Source: Acrocarpospora macrocephala
Lineage (GTDB): Bacteria > Actinomycetota > Actinomycetes > Streptosporangiales > Streptosporangiaceae
Direction: 5' to 3'
DNA: 64,000 nt
NCBI RefSeq assembly: GCF_009687865.1
Contig: NZ_BLAE01000060.1
Location: 1 to 64,000, forward strand
The notes under the pieces are model-generated. The model ran no database searches and had not been told where the DNA came from. It saw only the letters and a list, made by a program, of their open reading frames with translations. Below are positions 33,801-42,600 of this stretch, piece by piece (the stretch's first letter is position 1; each line of letters opens with the position of its first letter). A program made the position numbers and the translations under genes.

Positions 33801-33944
33801 GCGGTCCAGCAAGCGCTTGCCGAGCTCCTCGACGATGCCGCCGGTGAACTTGTCGGCGATCCACAGCAATACGAACAGCGCGAGCAGCGCGCCGCCATAG
33901 GGCAGCAGTGAGCTGACGGATTCCGCCGGCACAGTGGTCCCCAT
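30834..33944 (-). CDS. Membrane-anchored NACHT (STAND) ATPase with HEAT-like repeats
   Basis: This 1036-aa protein starts at ATG 33944. One membrane segment lies at residues ~13-31 (LLPYGGALLALFVLLWIADKF). The NACHT module has Walker A VVGEPGAGKSMLLKH (~122-135), Walker B LRLYFDGLDEVL (~195-206) and the sensor VVTCRDEVYD. A winged-helix region with YGFRHLTLQEYLAALELG follows. HEAT-like helices run from ~500 to 870, and four or more membrane segments from ~905 to 1010. Bacterial NACHT proteins of this kind act in antiphage defence or programmed death. It has no amyloid-type motif and is unrelated to the NLR in the transposon. No separate effector gene is adjacent. Confidence 0.85.
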   Translation of the reverse strand: MGTTVPAESVSSLLPYGGALLALFVLLWIADKFTGGIVEELGKRLLDRLQAGPEHNLLKRRALKLYVAAVRKNYGTHTMGFRRDDAPIAVEEVYIPVRYESDGERLDVEERLRKADRAVVVGEPGAGKSMLLKHLMLEWTRDPRRDPSVPVLVDLHLYGTSGATLKDLVARALSHGKWQFTLKQLDAALGEGRLRLYFDGLDEVLRDRYAAALAELKDLAQRHHSCPMVVTCRDEVYDGELAAEFGPPMKVADLDDAALRLLLRHLLKDDERMESLFGALQANRPVLSLARSPMLLTMIAYLHLEGVFGERGERMPRSRSEFYEKAVAYLLRRDEARGLGQVTRHGPAIKLAILRKVALMLMSRQEADGRGDRRAITRRDLLAVIRAEGDDFNLDRAEADEVIREIVERSRLLIRLEGAEELYGFRHLTLQEYLAALELGKNWEELLQHYRRHPETWREVVRLWCGLVADDSAPLLRAIYTGESDEGRVLVVRCLAEATRVESAFADEVIGHFLGQLTSGVVLADSTVRALGALAGVGGPRGRTVLDTLLRMVGQAHPGAVGEPADRLPVPAPAIGEPWRQAIRVLAASGHSEAGAALTEQASLDPFARAELRSMGELAIPPLRKAAHRGLLWAIDDIGLIGTPAAAEALVPLLAPDSPAPESARLSAAWWLAVLLNSDDVRAVLDKDRRDEVVPGERLEWVVKPYRREWSPRLSSVVGRVAWLISEGIRADALGPLPPVTPLIALPLHAARLGSRGGERVVWSMDAITKKRMDELREHVPGVSVLAHVRGSPQESYAMLENVGLAALSGTVEPRVQVAAQALADRVIDKTVEGGASRQIIRALDWRVGLILVASFGARRCSRQDWEALAERTPEPRVLRLIRTIVWGLLAWCFAIAGSVRLWGTITGSWTFGPAWIAWIVAVATVVVIASVVIVVLEDMGKLSNDLLGGVSGFTMLFGGFIVASGFLIYGAVTTVAWLEPSIGTWAGWVVVVASAGLALLLGKAVSSKTRRFQNPFQRILGKCAPHLLPAPEEEA

Positions 33945-34000
33945 TCGATCAGAACGGTCGATCCCCCGATGCCCGGGATTATCCCATCGTCGGGCTGCCG

Positions 34001-34014
34001 CGGAGTGCACTCCG
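34001..34014. promoter_or_regulatory. Perfect 14-bp palindrome upstream of the NACHT gene
   Basis: CGGAGTGCACTCCG lies 57 bp upstream of the NACHT start and 166 bp upstream of the divergent cvnA. It is a possible operator, but no regulator is identified. The rest of the 235-bp gap shows only a weak CTGATT/AATCAG inverted repeat at 34096-34119. Confidence 0.4.
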
Positions 34015-34179
34015 TGATTCACATTCCGCGCCGGCACCGGTGTTTCCGGCAGTTGAGCGGAGTTGCGGGCGGGGCAGGAGGAGAACTATGTTGCTCTGAT
34101 TGTGGCGGCGCATAATCAGCGCTGCCGTGCGTTCGGGGGCGCTGCATGATGGCGCCAGCACCCGAGCGAGACGAGAGCC

Positions 34180-36420
34180 ATGGGTTTCAGACGTGACACC
34201 ATTCGGTCCAAGGCGTTCTCCCTGCTCGTGGTCCCGCTGCTGTCGCTGACGGCGATCTGGGCCTATACGGCGGTCACGGCCATCGGCGAAGCGACCACGC
34301 TGCTGGGGATCGCGGCACGTTACAGCTCCTATCTGGGTCCCGTGGAGGGCCTCAACAACAACATCCGCGAAGAACGCAGGCTCAGCGTTGTCGCGCTCCA
34401 CGACGATGACGATGACCGCGCGCGCGGCGAGCTGACCAGGCAGCGCAGGGCCACGGACAAGGCCCTGGACGTGTTCCGGGCGGCCACCGCCGAGCAGGAC
34501 CCGCAGACCCTGCCTGAGCAGACCACCGAACTGATCACCCAGTTGGACGGGCTGTCGGCGACCCGGCGGTCGGTCGACACGGGCACCAGCACCGGCCTGA
34601 CCGCGATGCGCGTCTACAGCGACCTGGTGGACGGGATCTACAGCTTCATGGCCGGTCTGGCCCGCAACGACGGCATGTCGCTGGAGCAGTATTCGCAGAT
34701 CCGCTCGCTCGGGTCGCTCGAACTGGCGGTGGACCTGCTGGCCCGCGAGCAGAGCCTGATCGCCGACGCGGTGGCCAAGAAGGATCTCGCGCCGTCCACC
34801 CACACGGCCTTCAGCGAGCTGGCCAGCAGTCGGAAGTTCCTGCTCCGCAACGGCCACAGCGACCTGAGCCCGGAGTTGCGCGTGGAGCTGGAGCGGATCT
34901 TCGCGCTGCCCGTGTACAGCGGGGTGGTGGCGGGCGAGGACCGCATCATCGCGTTCGTGCCGACGCCGGGCGAACTGCCGTACGAGCTGGAGCAGTGGGT
35001 TCGGGACGCCGGCGAGGTGAGCGCCGCCATCGAGCGGGTCACCGCGGCCGCGATCGAGCGCGCGCTCGACGACGCCGAGTCCCGGATCACCGCCGTGTTC
35101 ACCAGGACCGCGCTGATCAGCGGCCTCGGCCTGATCGCGGTCGTGCTGTCGATCCTGGTCTCGGTCCGGTTCGGCCGCCGCCTGGTCCGCGAGCTGAGCG
35201 ACCTGCAGGAGTCGGCGGTCGACATCGCCAGAACCCGGCTGCCCGATCTGGTACGGCGGCTGCGCGGCGGCGACAGCGTGGACCCGGCCGAGGAGACCCC
35301 CACCATGGCGGAGGGGCGGACGGCCGAGGTCAGGCAGGTCTCCGAGGCGTTCAACTCGGTGCTCAGCGAGGCCGTGCGGGCCTCGGTCGGGCAGGCGGAA
35401 CTGCGCCGCAGCGTCGGCCAGGTCTTCCTCAACCTGGCCAGGCGCAGCCAGTCGCTGCTGCACCGCCAGCTCAGCCTGCTGGAGGTGATGGAGCACCGGG
35501 AGGAGGAGCCGGAGACGCTGGAGGACCTGTTCCGGCTCGACCACCTGTCCACCCGCATGCGCCGCCACGCCGAGAACCTGATCATCCTCTCCGGTTCCGC
35601 GCCGAGCCGCCGCTGGCGGGAGCCGGTGCCGATCTTCGACCTGGTCCGCGGCTCGGTCACCGAGGTGGAGGACTACACCCGGGTCACCGTGCACGAGATG
35701 CGGCACGCGCCGACCGTGGTCGGCACCGCCGTCACCGACCTGATGCACCTGGTGGCCGAGCTGATCGAGAACGCCACCGTGTTCTCGCCGCCGGGCACCC
35801 GGGTGTTCGTCCGCGGCGAGATCGCCGCCAACGGCTACGCCATCGAGATCGAGGACCGCGGCCTCGGTCTCGAGCCGGCCAAGCTGGAGGCGCTCAACCG
35901 GCGGCTGGCCGAACCGCCCGAGTTCGACCTGGCCGACAGCGAGCGGCTCGGCCTGTTCGTGGTGGCCCGGCTGGCCGCCCGGCACGGGGTGAAGGTGGTC
36001 CTCCGCCCGTCCCCGTACGACGGGGTGACGGCGATCGTGATGATCCCGCCGAGCATGCTGGCCGCCGCCGACGAGCGCGCCGGAACCATGCCCACCCGCC
36101 CGGTACGGCACCAGCCACCCCCGCCGCCACCCCCGGCACGCACCCCACCGCCCACGCCGTCCGCACCGCCGCCGCCGCTCGTCGTGAGCGAAGACGACGA
36201 TATGGAAGGGTTGCCGCAGCGGGTGCCGCAAACTCATCTCGCCGCCCAGTTGCGGGGCGCCGAGCCGGAACGGCCGAGCAACCAAGCTGACATCGACGCG
36301 TCCACGGCGGAGCGGCGGGCCGGTCTGATGACGGCCATGCAGCGCGGCTGGGAACGCGGGCGCAGGGAAACGGGTCAGCCCGACCTGTACGGCACACGAA
36401 AGGACACGACGGATGGCTGA
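34180..36420 (+). CDS. cvnA: Conservon sensor kinase-like protein CvnA (nitrate/nitrite-sensing domain)
   Basis: This 746-aa protein has an N-terminal membrane segment (~14-33), a NIT-type helical extracellular domain, and a second membrane segment at ~308-328 followed by a HAMP-like stretch. The histidine-kinase-like region has a LNLARRSQSLLHRQLSLLEVMEHREE helix and an ATPase domain with ELIENATVFSPPGT (N box), DRGLGL (G1) and GLFVVARLAARHGV (G2). The tail is Pro-rich and disordered. In conservons this protein is thought to signal to the downstream roadblock and GTPase proteins, much as a receptor complex does. It overlaps cvnB by 8 bp. Confidence 0.9.
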   Translation: MGFRRDTIRSKAFSLLVVPLLSLTAIWAYTAVTAIGEATTLLGIAARYSSYLGPVEGLNNNIREERRLSVVALHDDDDDRARGELTRQRRATDKALDVFRAATAEQDPQTLPEQTTELITQLDGLSATRRSVDTGTSTGLTAMRVYSDLVDGIYSFMAGLARNDGMSLEQYSQIRSLGSLELAVDLLAREQSLIADAVAKKDLAPSTHTAFSELASSRKFLLRNGHSDLSPELRVELERIFALPVYSGVVAGEDRIIAFVPTPGELPYELEQWVRDAGEVSAAIERVTAAAIERALDDAESRITAVFTRTALISGLGLIAVVLSILVSVRFGRRLVRELSDLQESAVDIARTRLPDLVRRLRGGDSVDPAEETPTMAEGRTAEVRQVSEAFNSVLSEAVRASVGQAELRRSVGQVFLNLARRSQSLLHRQLSLLEVMEHREEEPETLEDLFRLDHLSTRMRRHAENLIILSGSAPSRRWREPVPIFDLVRGSVTEVEDYTRVTVHEMRHAPTVVGTAVTDLMHLVAELIENATVFSPPGTRVFVRGEIAANGYAIEIEDRGLGLEPAKLEALNRRLAEPPEFDLADSERLGLFVVARLAARHGVKVVLRPSPYDGVTAIVMIPPSMLAAADERAGTMPTRPVRHQPPPPPPPARTPPPTPSAPPPPLVVSEDDDMEGLPQRVPQTHLAAQLRGAEPERPSNQADIDASTAERRAGLMTAMQRGWERGRRETGQPDLYGTRKDTTDG

Positions 36421-36826
36421 ACTCGCGAAGGAGCTGGACTGGCTGCTCGACGACCTGATCCGGCGCACACCCGGTGTCCTGCACGCGATCGTGCTCTCCG
36501 CGGACGGGCTGGCGATGGGCGGCTCCCAAGGCCTGACCCGCGAGGACACCGAACATCTGGCGGCGATCGCGGCCGGCAGCCACAGCCTGGCCCAAGGGGC
36601 GGGGCGGCGGTTCGGGGTCGGCGGGGTCCGGCAGACGATCATCGAGCTGGACGCGGCGTTCCTGTTCGTCACCGCGGCCGGGGACGGCGCCAGGCTGGCC
36701 GTCATGACCGCCGCGGACGCCGATCTCGGGGTGGTCACCTACGAACTGACCATGCTGGTGAAACGGGTCGGGGAGCATCTGAGCACGCGACCACGGGCCG
36801 CGAGCGGGCAGGTTCATGGGCGCTGA
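36413..36826 (+). CDS. cvnB: Conservon roadblock/LC7 protein CvnB
   Basis: This 137-aa single roadblock/LC7 domain (LDWLLDDLIRRTPGVLHAIVLSADGLAMG, LFVTAAGDGARLAVMTAADADLGVVTYELTMLV) is the usual second protein of a conservon. Roadblock domains bind and regulate small GTPases, here most likely CvnD. It overlaps cvnA and cvnC. Confidence 0.92.
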   Translation: MAELAKELDWLLDDLIRRTPGVLHAIVLSADGLAMGGSQGLTREDTEHLAAIAAGSHSLAQGAGRRFGVGGVRQTIIELDAAFLFVTAAGDGARLAVMTAADADLGVVTYELTMLVKRVGEHLSTRPRAASGQVHGR

Positions 36827-37169
36827 GGAAGACCCGGGGCCGCTGGTCCGCATGTACGCGGTGACCGGCGGGCGGGCCCGGCCGATCGGGGAGGCGTTCG
36901 ACGTCGTCGCGGTGGTGACGACGCTCGGCATGCCGTACGAGCCGGTGGGGTTGTCGCCGGAGCACATCACGGTGCTCCGGATGTGCGTCCGGCCGACGAC
37001 GGTGGCCGATATCGGCGTGCACCTGCGCCTGCCGCTCAACATCACCCGCGTGCTGCTGAGCGACCTGCGGCGGGAGGGCCTGGTGTCGATCGACCGCCCG
37101 GTGGCCTCCGCCGCCGCCATGAACGAGCGGATCTATCAGGAAGTGCTCAATGGACTACGCACGCTCTGA
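36816..37169 (+). CDS. cvnC: Conservon DUF742 protein CvnC
   Basis: This 117-aa DUF742 protein (PLVRMYAVTGGRARP at the N-terminus, LSPEHITVLRMCVRPTTVADIGVHLRLPLNITRVLLSDLRREGLV) has a winged-helix-like look. It is the standard third conservon member. Its exact role is unknown. It starts 11 bp inside cvnB and ends 20 bp inside cvnD. Confidence 0.9.
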   Translation: MGAEEDPGPLVRMYAVTGGRARPIGEAFDVVAVVTTLGMPYEPVGLSPEHITVLRMCVRPTTVADIGVHLRLPLNITRVLLSDLRREGLVSIDRPVASAAAMNERIYQEVLNGLRTL

Positions 37170-37722
37170 GACCTTGGCGATCAAGATCCTGGTCGCGGGC
37201 GGCTTCGGCGTGGGCAAGACCACGATGGTGTCGGCGGTGAGCGAGATCCAGCCGCTGCACACCGAGGAGCTGCTCAGCGACCGCAGCGCGGCGGTGGACG
37301 ACACGACCGGGGTGGAGATGAAACTCACCACCACGGTCGCGCTCGACTTCGGCCGCATCACGCTACGCGAGGGCCTGTGGATCTACCTGTTCGGCACACC
37401 GGGCCAGGACCGCTTCTGGTTCATGTGGGATGAACTGTCCATCGGCGCCCTCGGCGCGGTAGTGATCGCCGACACCCGCCGCCTCAACGAGGCGTTCCCC
37501 GCGGTGGACTACTTCGAACAACGAAAAATCCCATTCGTAGTAACCGTGAACTGCTTCGACGGCGCCCGCCGCCACTCACCGGAGGCCGTGCGCAAGGCCC
37601 TCGCCCTACCGGAACACGTGCCGGTGGTGCTCTCCGACGTCCGCGACCGAGATTCGGTGAAGGAGATCCTGCTCACCCTGGTACGGCACGCCCGCGAGCA
37701 CGCGCCCTCGTTAACCGCCTAG
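37150..37722 (+). CDS. cvnD: Conservon small GTPase-like protein CvnD
   Basis: This 190-aa Ras-like ATP/GTP-binding protein has a P-loop GGFGVGKTTMVSAVSE, a switch-II region LFGTPGQDRFWFMW and a base-recognition region VTVNCFDGA. It is the last conservon gene. In Streptomyces, conservon complexes affect differentiation and secondary metabolism. Its stop overlaps the end of the convergent WD40 gene by 12 bp. Confidence 0.92.
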   Translation: MDYARSETLAIKILVAGGFGVGKTTMVSAVSEIQPLHTEELLSDRSAAVDDTTGVEMKLTTTVALDFGRITLREGLWIYLFGTPGQDRFWFMWDELSIGALGAVVIADTRRLNEAFPAVDYFEQRKIPFVVTVNCFDGARRHSPEAVRKALALPEHVPVVLSDVRDRDSVKEILLTLVRHAREHAPSLTA

Positions 37723-39540
37723 GTCCCACATCCGGATCCGTTCGTCGCGGCCGGCCCGGATCAGCAGGGTGCGGCCGTTCAGGTAGGTCAGCTCGATGAC
37801 GCCGTAGCGGCGGTCGACGCTGATCGGCGGGCCGAGCTGGGTGCCGTCGATCAGGTTCCAGACGCGGGCCGTGTCGTCCTCGGCGGTGGTGACCGCGATC
37901 GGGCGGTCGCCGATGACGCCGGTCCTGATGTGGACGATCGTGCCGTCGTGGCCGTTGAGCTGGCGGAGCTCGCGGCCGGTGCGCAGGTCCCAGACGCGGA
38001 CGACGGGGCCGGCGCCGCTGAGCACGAGGGTCGTGCAGCTCACCTGGGCGACGTCGGGCCGGGCCTCCCGGGAGCCGGGTGAGCGCACGTCGAGGATGGT
38101 GCCGAGGCGGCGGCCGGTGTACAGATCCCAGATCCTGATCCGGTTCCTGACGTCGATCACGACGTCCCGGTCGGCCAGCTGGGTGACGACGGCGCGGGTG
38201 ACCGGCTGCTCGCCGGTGATCGGGATGGGCGCGCCGATCGGCGCGCGGGTGGCCAGGTCGCGCAGGCGGACCCGGCCGGACTCCTCGCCGAGATGGGCGG
38301 GGCGACCGTGGAAGGAGAGAATCCAGCCGGCGCCCAATCCCGGCAGTATCGGTTCGAGCGCACCCGTGGCTCCGAGCTCCCAATAACGCAACTCGTCATC
38401 CCAGGTACTCAAAATTGGCTTCATCCCCGGAATGTCAGTGAAGAGCGGATATTTCACCGTTGGGGCAGTATCACGCAGGACCTCGACGCGTTGGCGGGTG
38501 GCCAGGTCCCACACCATGACCGTGCCGTCTGCGCCGCCGGAGACGAGGATCCTGCGGCCGTCGCGCTCGGCTACGGCGAAGGACTCGATCTCGTCGGTGT
38601 GGCCGATCGGGGTCGTGGCGGCGAGCTGCGTCGCGGTGGTGAGATCCCAGAGGCGGAGCGCGTTGTCGCCGCCTCCGGTGAGCGCGACCGGACGGCCGTC
38701 CAGGTCGCCGACGGCCAGGTGGACCTGGTCGTAGACCAGCCGGGTGTACCCGTTGGGCTGCGCGGGCGGCGGGTGGCCGGGCAGCCGGGCGATCTCCTTC
38801 CGCGTCGCCGGATCCCAGAGCGAGACCGTGCCGGCCGGCGGATAGGCGGTCCCGAGCTCGTAGCGGTCGGTGCCGAGGTTGACGGTGAGCAGCACGGCCC
38901 TGCCGCCGATCGTCGCCGTGCGCACGGTCGAGAAGTCGCCGTCGATCTTGCCGGCCTTCGTCCCCGAGGCGAGGTCCCAGAGGGTGACGTCGTCGGGGCC
39001 TGGTTCGTTCTCGTCGCCGCCGTTGTCGTTCACGGCCGCGGTGAGCCTGCCGCCAAGGGTGAACAGGACCATCGCGTGGACGTTGTTGTCCTCGCCGAGA
39101 TACATGATCGGCGCGATCAGGCGGCCGGTGCCCGCGTCCACGACCCGCAGCTCGTCCCCTGCCGTGACGCGTACCGTCCGGCCGTTCAGGCGGCCGGTCC
39201 GCACGTCCTCGGTTTCACGGCCGATCTCGCCGCCGCGCTCGGGCTCGCCGAGCGGCGTCAGCCCCGGCAGCGCCCAGGCCCGCAGGGTGCCTTCCTGGCC
39301 GGTGCTGACCGCCACGGTCCGGTCGCCGCGCCGCTCGAAGCCGACGCCGGTGATGTTGGTGTGCTCGTCGCCGCCGAAGGTCTGCGCCGGGCCGAAACCG
39401 GCGGGGGCGGCCGTGCGGGGCCGCTCGTCGCAGAACTTCTGCGGGTACGGCCAGCGAGGGCCGGCCGTACTCGCGGCGGACGAAGCGCGCGGGACGACTC
39501 CGGCCACCAGCAGGACTGCCACGAGCAGCAATCTCCTCAT
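37711..39540 (-). CDS. Secreted WD40-repeat protein
   Basis: This 609-aa protein starts at ATG 39540, giving a clean signal peptide (MRRLLLVAVLLVAGVVPRASSAAS). The longer in-frame start upstream would bury it. About eight or more blades end in WD-type dipeptides (WDLASGT, WDPATRK, WDLTTATQ, WDLATRQ, WDLYTGR, WDLRTGR, WNLIDGT, WDLGG), enough for one or two beta-propellers. Many actinomycete WD40 proteins are attached to kinase or STAND domains; this one stands alone and should be extracytoplasmic. Partners are unknown. Convergent with the conservon. Confidence 0.82.
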   Translation of the reverse strand: MRRLLLVAVLLVAGVVPRASSAASTAGPRWPYPQKFCDERPRTAAPAGFGPAQTFGGDEHTNITGVGFERRGDRTVAVSTGQEGTLRAWALPGLTPLGEPERGGEIGRETEDVRTGRLNGRTVRVTAGDELRVVDAGTGRLIAPIMYLGEDNNVHAMVLFTLGGRLTAAVNDNGGDENEPGPDDVTLWDLASGTKAGKIDGDFSTVRTATIGGRAVLLTVNLGTDRYELGTAYPPAGTVSLWDPATRKEIARLPGHPPPAQPNGYTRLVYDQVHLAVGDLDGRPVALTGGGDNALRLWDLTTATQLAATTPIGHTDEIESFAVAERDGRRILVSGGADGTVMVWDLATRQRVEVLRDTAPTVKYPLFTDIPGMKPILSTWDDELRYWELGATGALEPILPGLGAGWILSFHGRPAHLGEESGRVRLRDLATRAPIGAPIPITGEQPVTRAVVTQLADRDVVIDVRNRIRIWDLYTGRRLGTILDVRSPGSREARPDVAQVSCTTLVLSGAGPVVRVWDLRTGRELRQLNGHDGTIVHIRTGVIGDRPIAVTTAEDDTARVWNLIDGTQLGPPISVDRRYGVIELTYLNGRTLLIRAGRDERIRMWDLGG

Positions 39541-39650
39541 GTCAGTGAGATCACGAAATGTCGCCCGTTGTTCGCGTTGAGACCTCATCGTGACATGCGT
39601 TCTCCGCGGCCGTCGCGCTCGCGCTGGTCGAGCGCGACGGCCGTCCCGGA

Positions 39651-42600
39651 TCAGCTGTAGACGCCGAACTCCCAGAGCGAGTAGCCGTAGGGAGTGCCGC
39701 GCTGGGTCATGTTCACCCGGACGTATCTGGCCGACACGTTCAGGTCGATGCCGTCGAAGCCGCCGTCACCCGTGGTGGTGGTGAAGGCGTTGGTCCAGGT
39801 TGTGCCGTTGGGCGAGGTCTGGACCTGGTACGCCTTGCCGTACGCGGACTCCCAGGCGAGTTGCACGTGCCTGATCGCGGTGGTCGCGCCCAGGTCGACC
39901 TGGATCCACTGTGGGTCGGCCCACTCGCTGGCCCACCGGGAGGTGTAGCTGCCGTCGGTGGCGCGGTTCGGGGTGAAGGGGCCGCCGTCGCCGGTCGCCT
40001 GGGACGTGGACGCGGTGGTCGGCTTGCCGATCGCCACGTTGGTGCCCTGGACCACCGGTGGCACGACCCGGAACGACTTCTGCTCGATGCCGACGTTGCC
40101 GTGGCCGTCGTACGCGTAGACGTACACCTTCCAGACGCCCATCTGCTGCGGCGCGGTCACCGTGAAGCGGCCGGGCGCGGTCTGGGTGAAGCGCACGTGG
40201 TCGAAGCCGCGGTTGCCGTTGATGTGCTTGTTGCTGTACATCAGGTTGTATCTGATCAGGTCGCCGTTGGGGTCGGTGGCGTTGGCCTCCACCGTGAACT
40301 GCTGTCCGGCGGGGACCGCGATGGGGGTGCTCACCGTCATCGAGGTGATCTCGGGCGGGGTGTTGGCCGAGGCCACGCCCGAATAGGCCTGCTTCAGCGC
40401 GTGGTAGCCGTGCCGCCGCCAGCCGCCGGTGAAGGTGTTCAGCCAGACGCCGCCGAAGTCGTTCTCCAGGCCGTAGTGGAACTCGGTGGCCCCGAGCGCG
40501 ACCCCGGTGTGGCCGTGGATGGCGTTCCAGCTGGCCGTGTACATGGCACGTTTCTGCAGGTCGGTCGGCTCGGTCGGGACGCCGTTGACGTCGTTGGGGA
40601 CCTCCCACTCGCCGTCGGGGCCGGCCTCGGTGACGATGTAGGGCTTGGTGTAGCCGCCGCTGATCCAGTCGGTGCGTACGGTGCCGATCGCGCCGTAGGA
40701 GTTCACCGCGAGCAGGTCCAGCGACGGGGAGTGCGCCTTGTAGTACGTCCAGGCGTGGGTGTACGCGTCGGTCGAGGTGACCGGGTGGTTCGGGTCGGCG
40801 GCGTGGATGGCGTCGGCGACCTCGTTGACGAACTTCGCGTACGCCACCCGGCGGGCCTCCACCACGTCGGCCGGGAGACCATGGTCCTGCATGGTCAGGA
40901 TGACCTCGTTGCCGACGTCCCACATCAGCACGCCCTGCCGGTTCTTCAGCGCGTTGACCCGCGCGACGATCTCGTTCTTCACGCTCGTCTTGTACGCGGT
41001 GTCGTTGACGTAGTCGGCGCCCTGGTTGAGCCAGTGCCCGACGATCACCTTGATGCCTTGCTGGGCGGCGCGGTCGAGCAGGACCGGCGTCTGGGTGTCG
41101 TCCACGCCCCAGGTGCGGATCGTGTTGACGCCCATCGCCTTGAGGTCGCGCATGTAGCCGTCGGCGGCGGCCTGCGGCGGGCCGTAGGTCAGGCCCTTGA
41201 TCTCGTACGGCCCGCCGTTGACGGTCAGCTGCCAGTTGCCCTGCGTTCCGGTGACGCGGACGACGCTCGGGCCGGCCGGAGTGGCGGGGTCGGTCATCGG
41301 AGTGGGAGTCGTCCCGGATTGGCGGGCGACCGAAACCCAGTCGACGTTGAGCGTGCCGCCGGAGGTGGTGTCCGCGGTGGGTGTGGTCGTGCCCGCGAGC
41401 GCGTTCGGGAGGGAGCCGCCGATGGCCAGGTCGAAGCGGAGGTAGAAGCCGTGGTGCACGGCGGCCTGCCAGGCGGTCACGCCGACCTGGCTCTCGCGGA
41501 CCACCCAGGTCTGGCGGCCGTCCAGGGAGAAGCGGATCTCCTCGTCCTGCTTGGTCCTGTCGATGATCTGCGTGTACTCGTGGTAGCCGGTCTGGCAGCC
41601 GTCGCAGGAGGCGAAACCGCTGGTGCGGCCGTTGTACTCGTTGCAGACGCCGTCGGGGGCGGTGCCGCAGTGGAGGGTGTTGGCGAGCTGGTTGCGGCCG
41701 TTGACATTCGTCATGATGTCGGTCTCGCCGACGGTGGGCCAGTTGTTGTAGTTGCCGCGGTAGGCGGCGCCGGTGGCGCGGAAGCCGGGCCAGTAGCCGA
41801 GAGGGTTGGCGACGTCGGGCTGCTTGAGGCGGGCACTGAAGCGGAGCATTTCACCGGGTTGGGGGGCGAAGTCGGTGCGCTGGGTTTCGACGCGGCCGGA
41901 GGTCCAGGCGCCGACGCCGTCCTTGAGGGCCTTGATGGCGAGGGTGCCGGTGCCGTCGAGGGAGACGTTGGCGGTGGAGGCGGACATCGTCTCTACTTCG
42001 CCGGTGCCCCAGTTGGCTGCGCCGCCGGGGTATTGGGTGCCGGTGCGGAGGAGCCAGTTGGCGGCGCTGGGGGAGGTTCCGGCGGGGCCGGTGAAGTCGT
42101 CTCGCCAGACTTCGGTCCAGTTGCCGGGGTCGGGGGACGGGGAAGGGCTGGGACTCGGGCTGGGGCTGGGGCTTGTGGTGGTTCCCGCGTGGACGGCGAA
42201 TTCGTAGAGGGAGTAGCCCCAGCCGGTGTTGCGGGCGGTGCCGTGCATGCGGATATAGCGCCCGCTGCCGGAAATATTCAGGGTTTGTGTGCCGCCGGTG
42301 CCGGTGGTGGTTGTGTAGATGTCTGTCCAGGTTGTTGCGTTCGGGGAGGTCTGGATTTTGAAGGCGGTGGCGTAGGCGCCTTCCCAGGTCAGGACGACCT
42401 TGCAGATCTGGTAGGTCGTGCCGAGGTCGATCTGGAGCCACTGCGGGTCGCTGTAGGCGCTGGACCAGCGGGTGACGGTGGGGTTGCCGTCGACGGCGGC
42501 GGAGGCGGGGGTTCCCGCGTTCTCAATCGAGGAGGCGGTGGCGGGTTTGCCCTGGGCGATGTTGAGGGGGTCGCAGGTGGCGGTGGGGGTCGGGGTTGGC

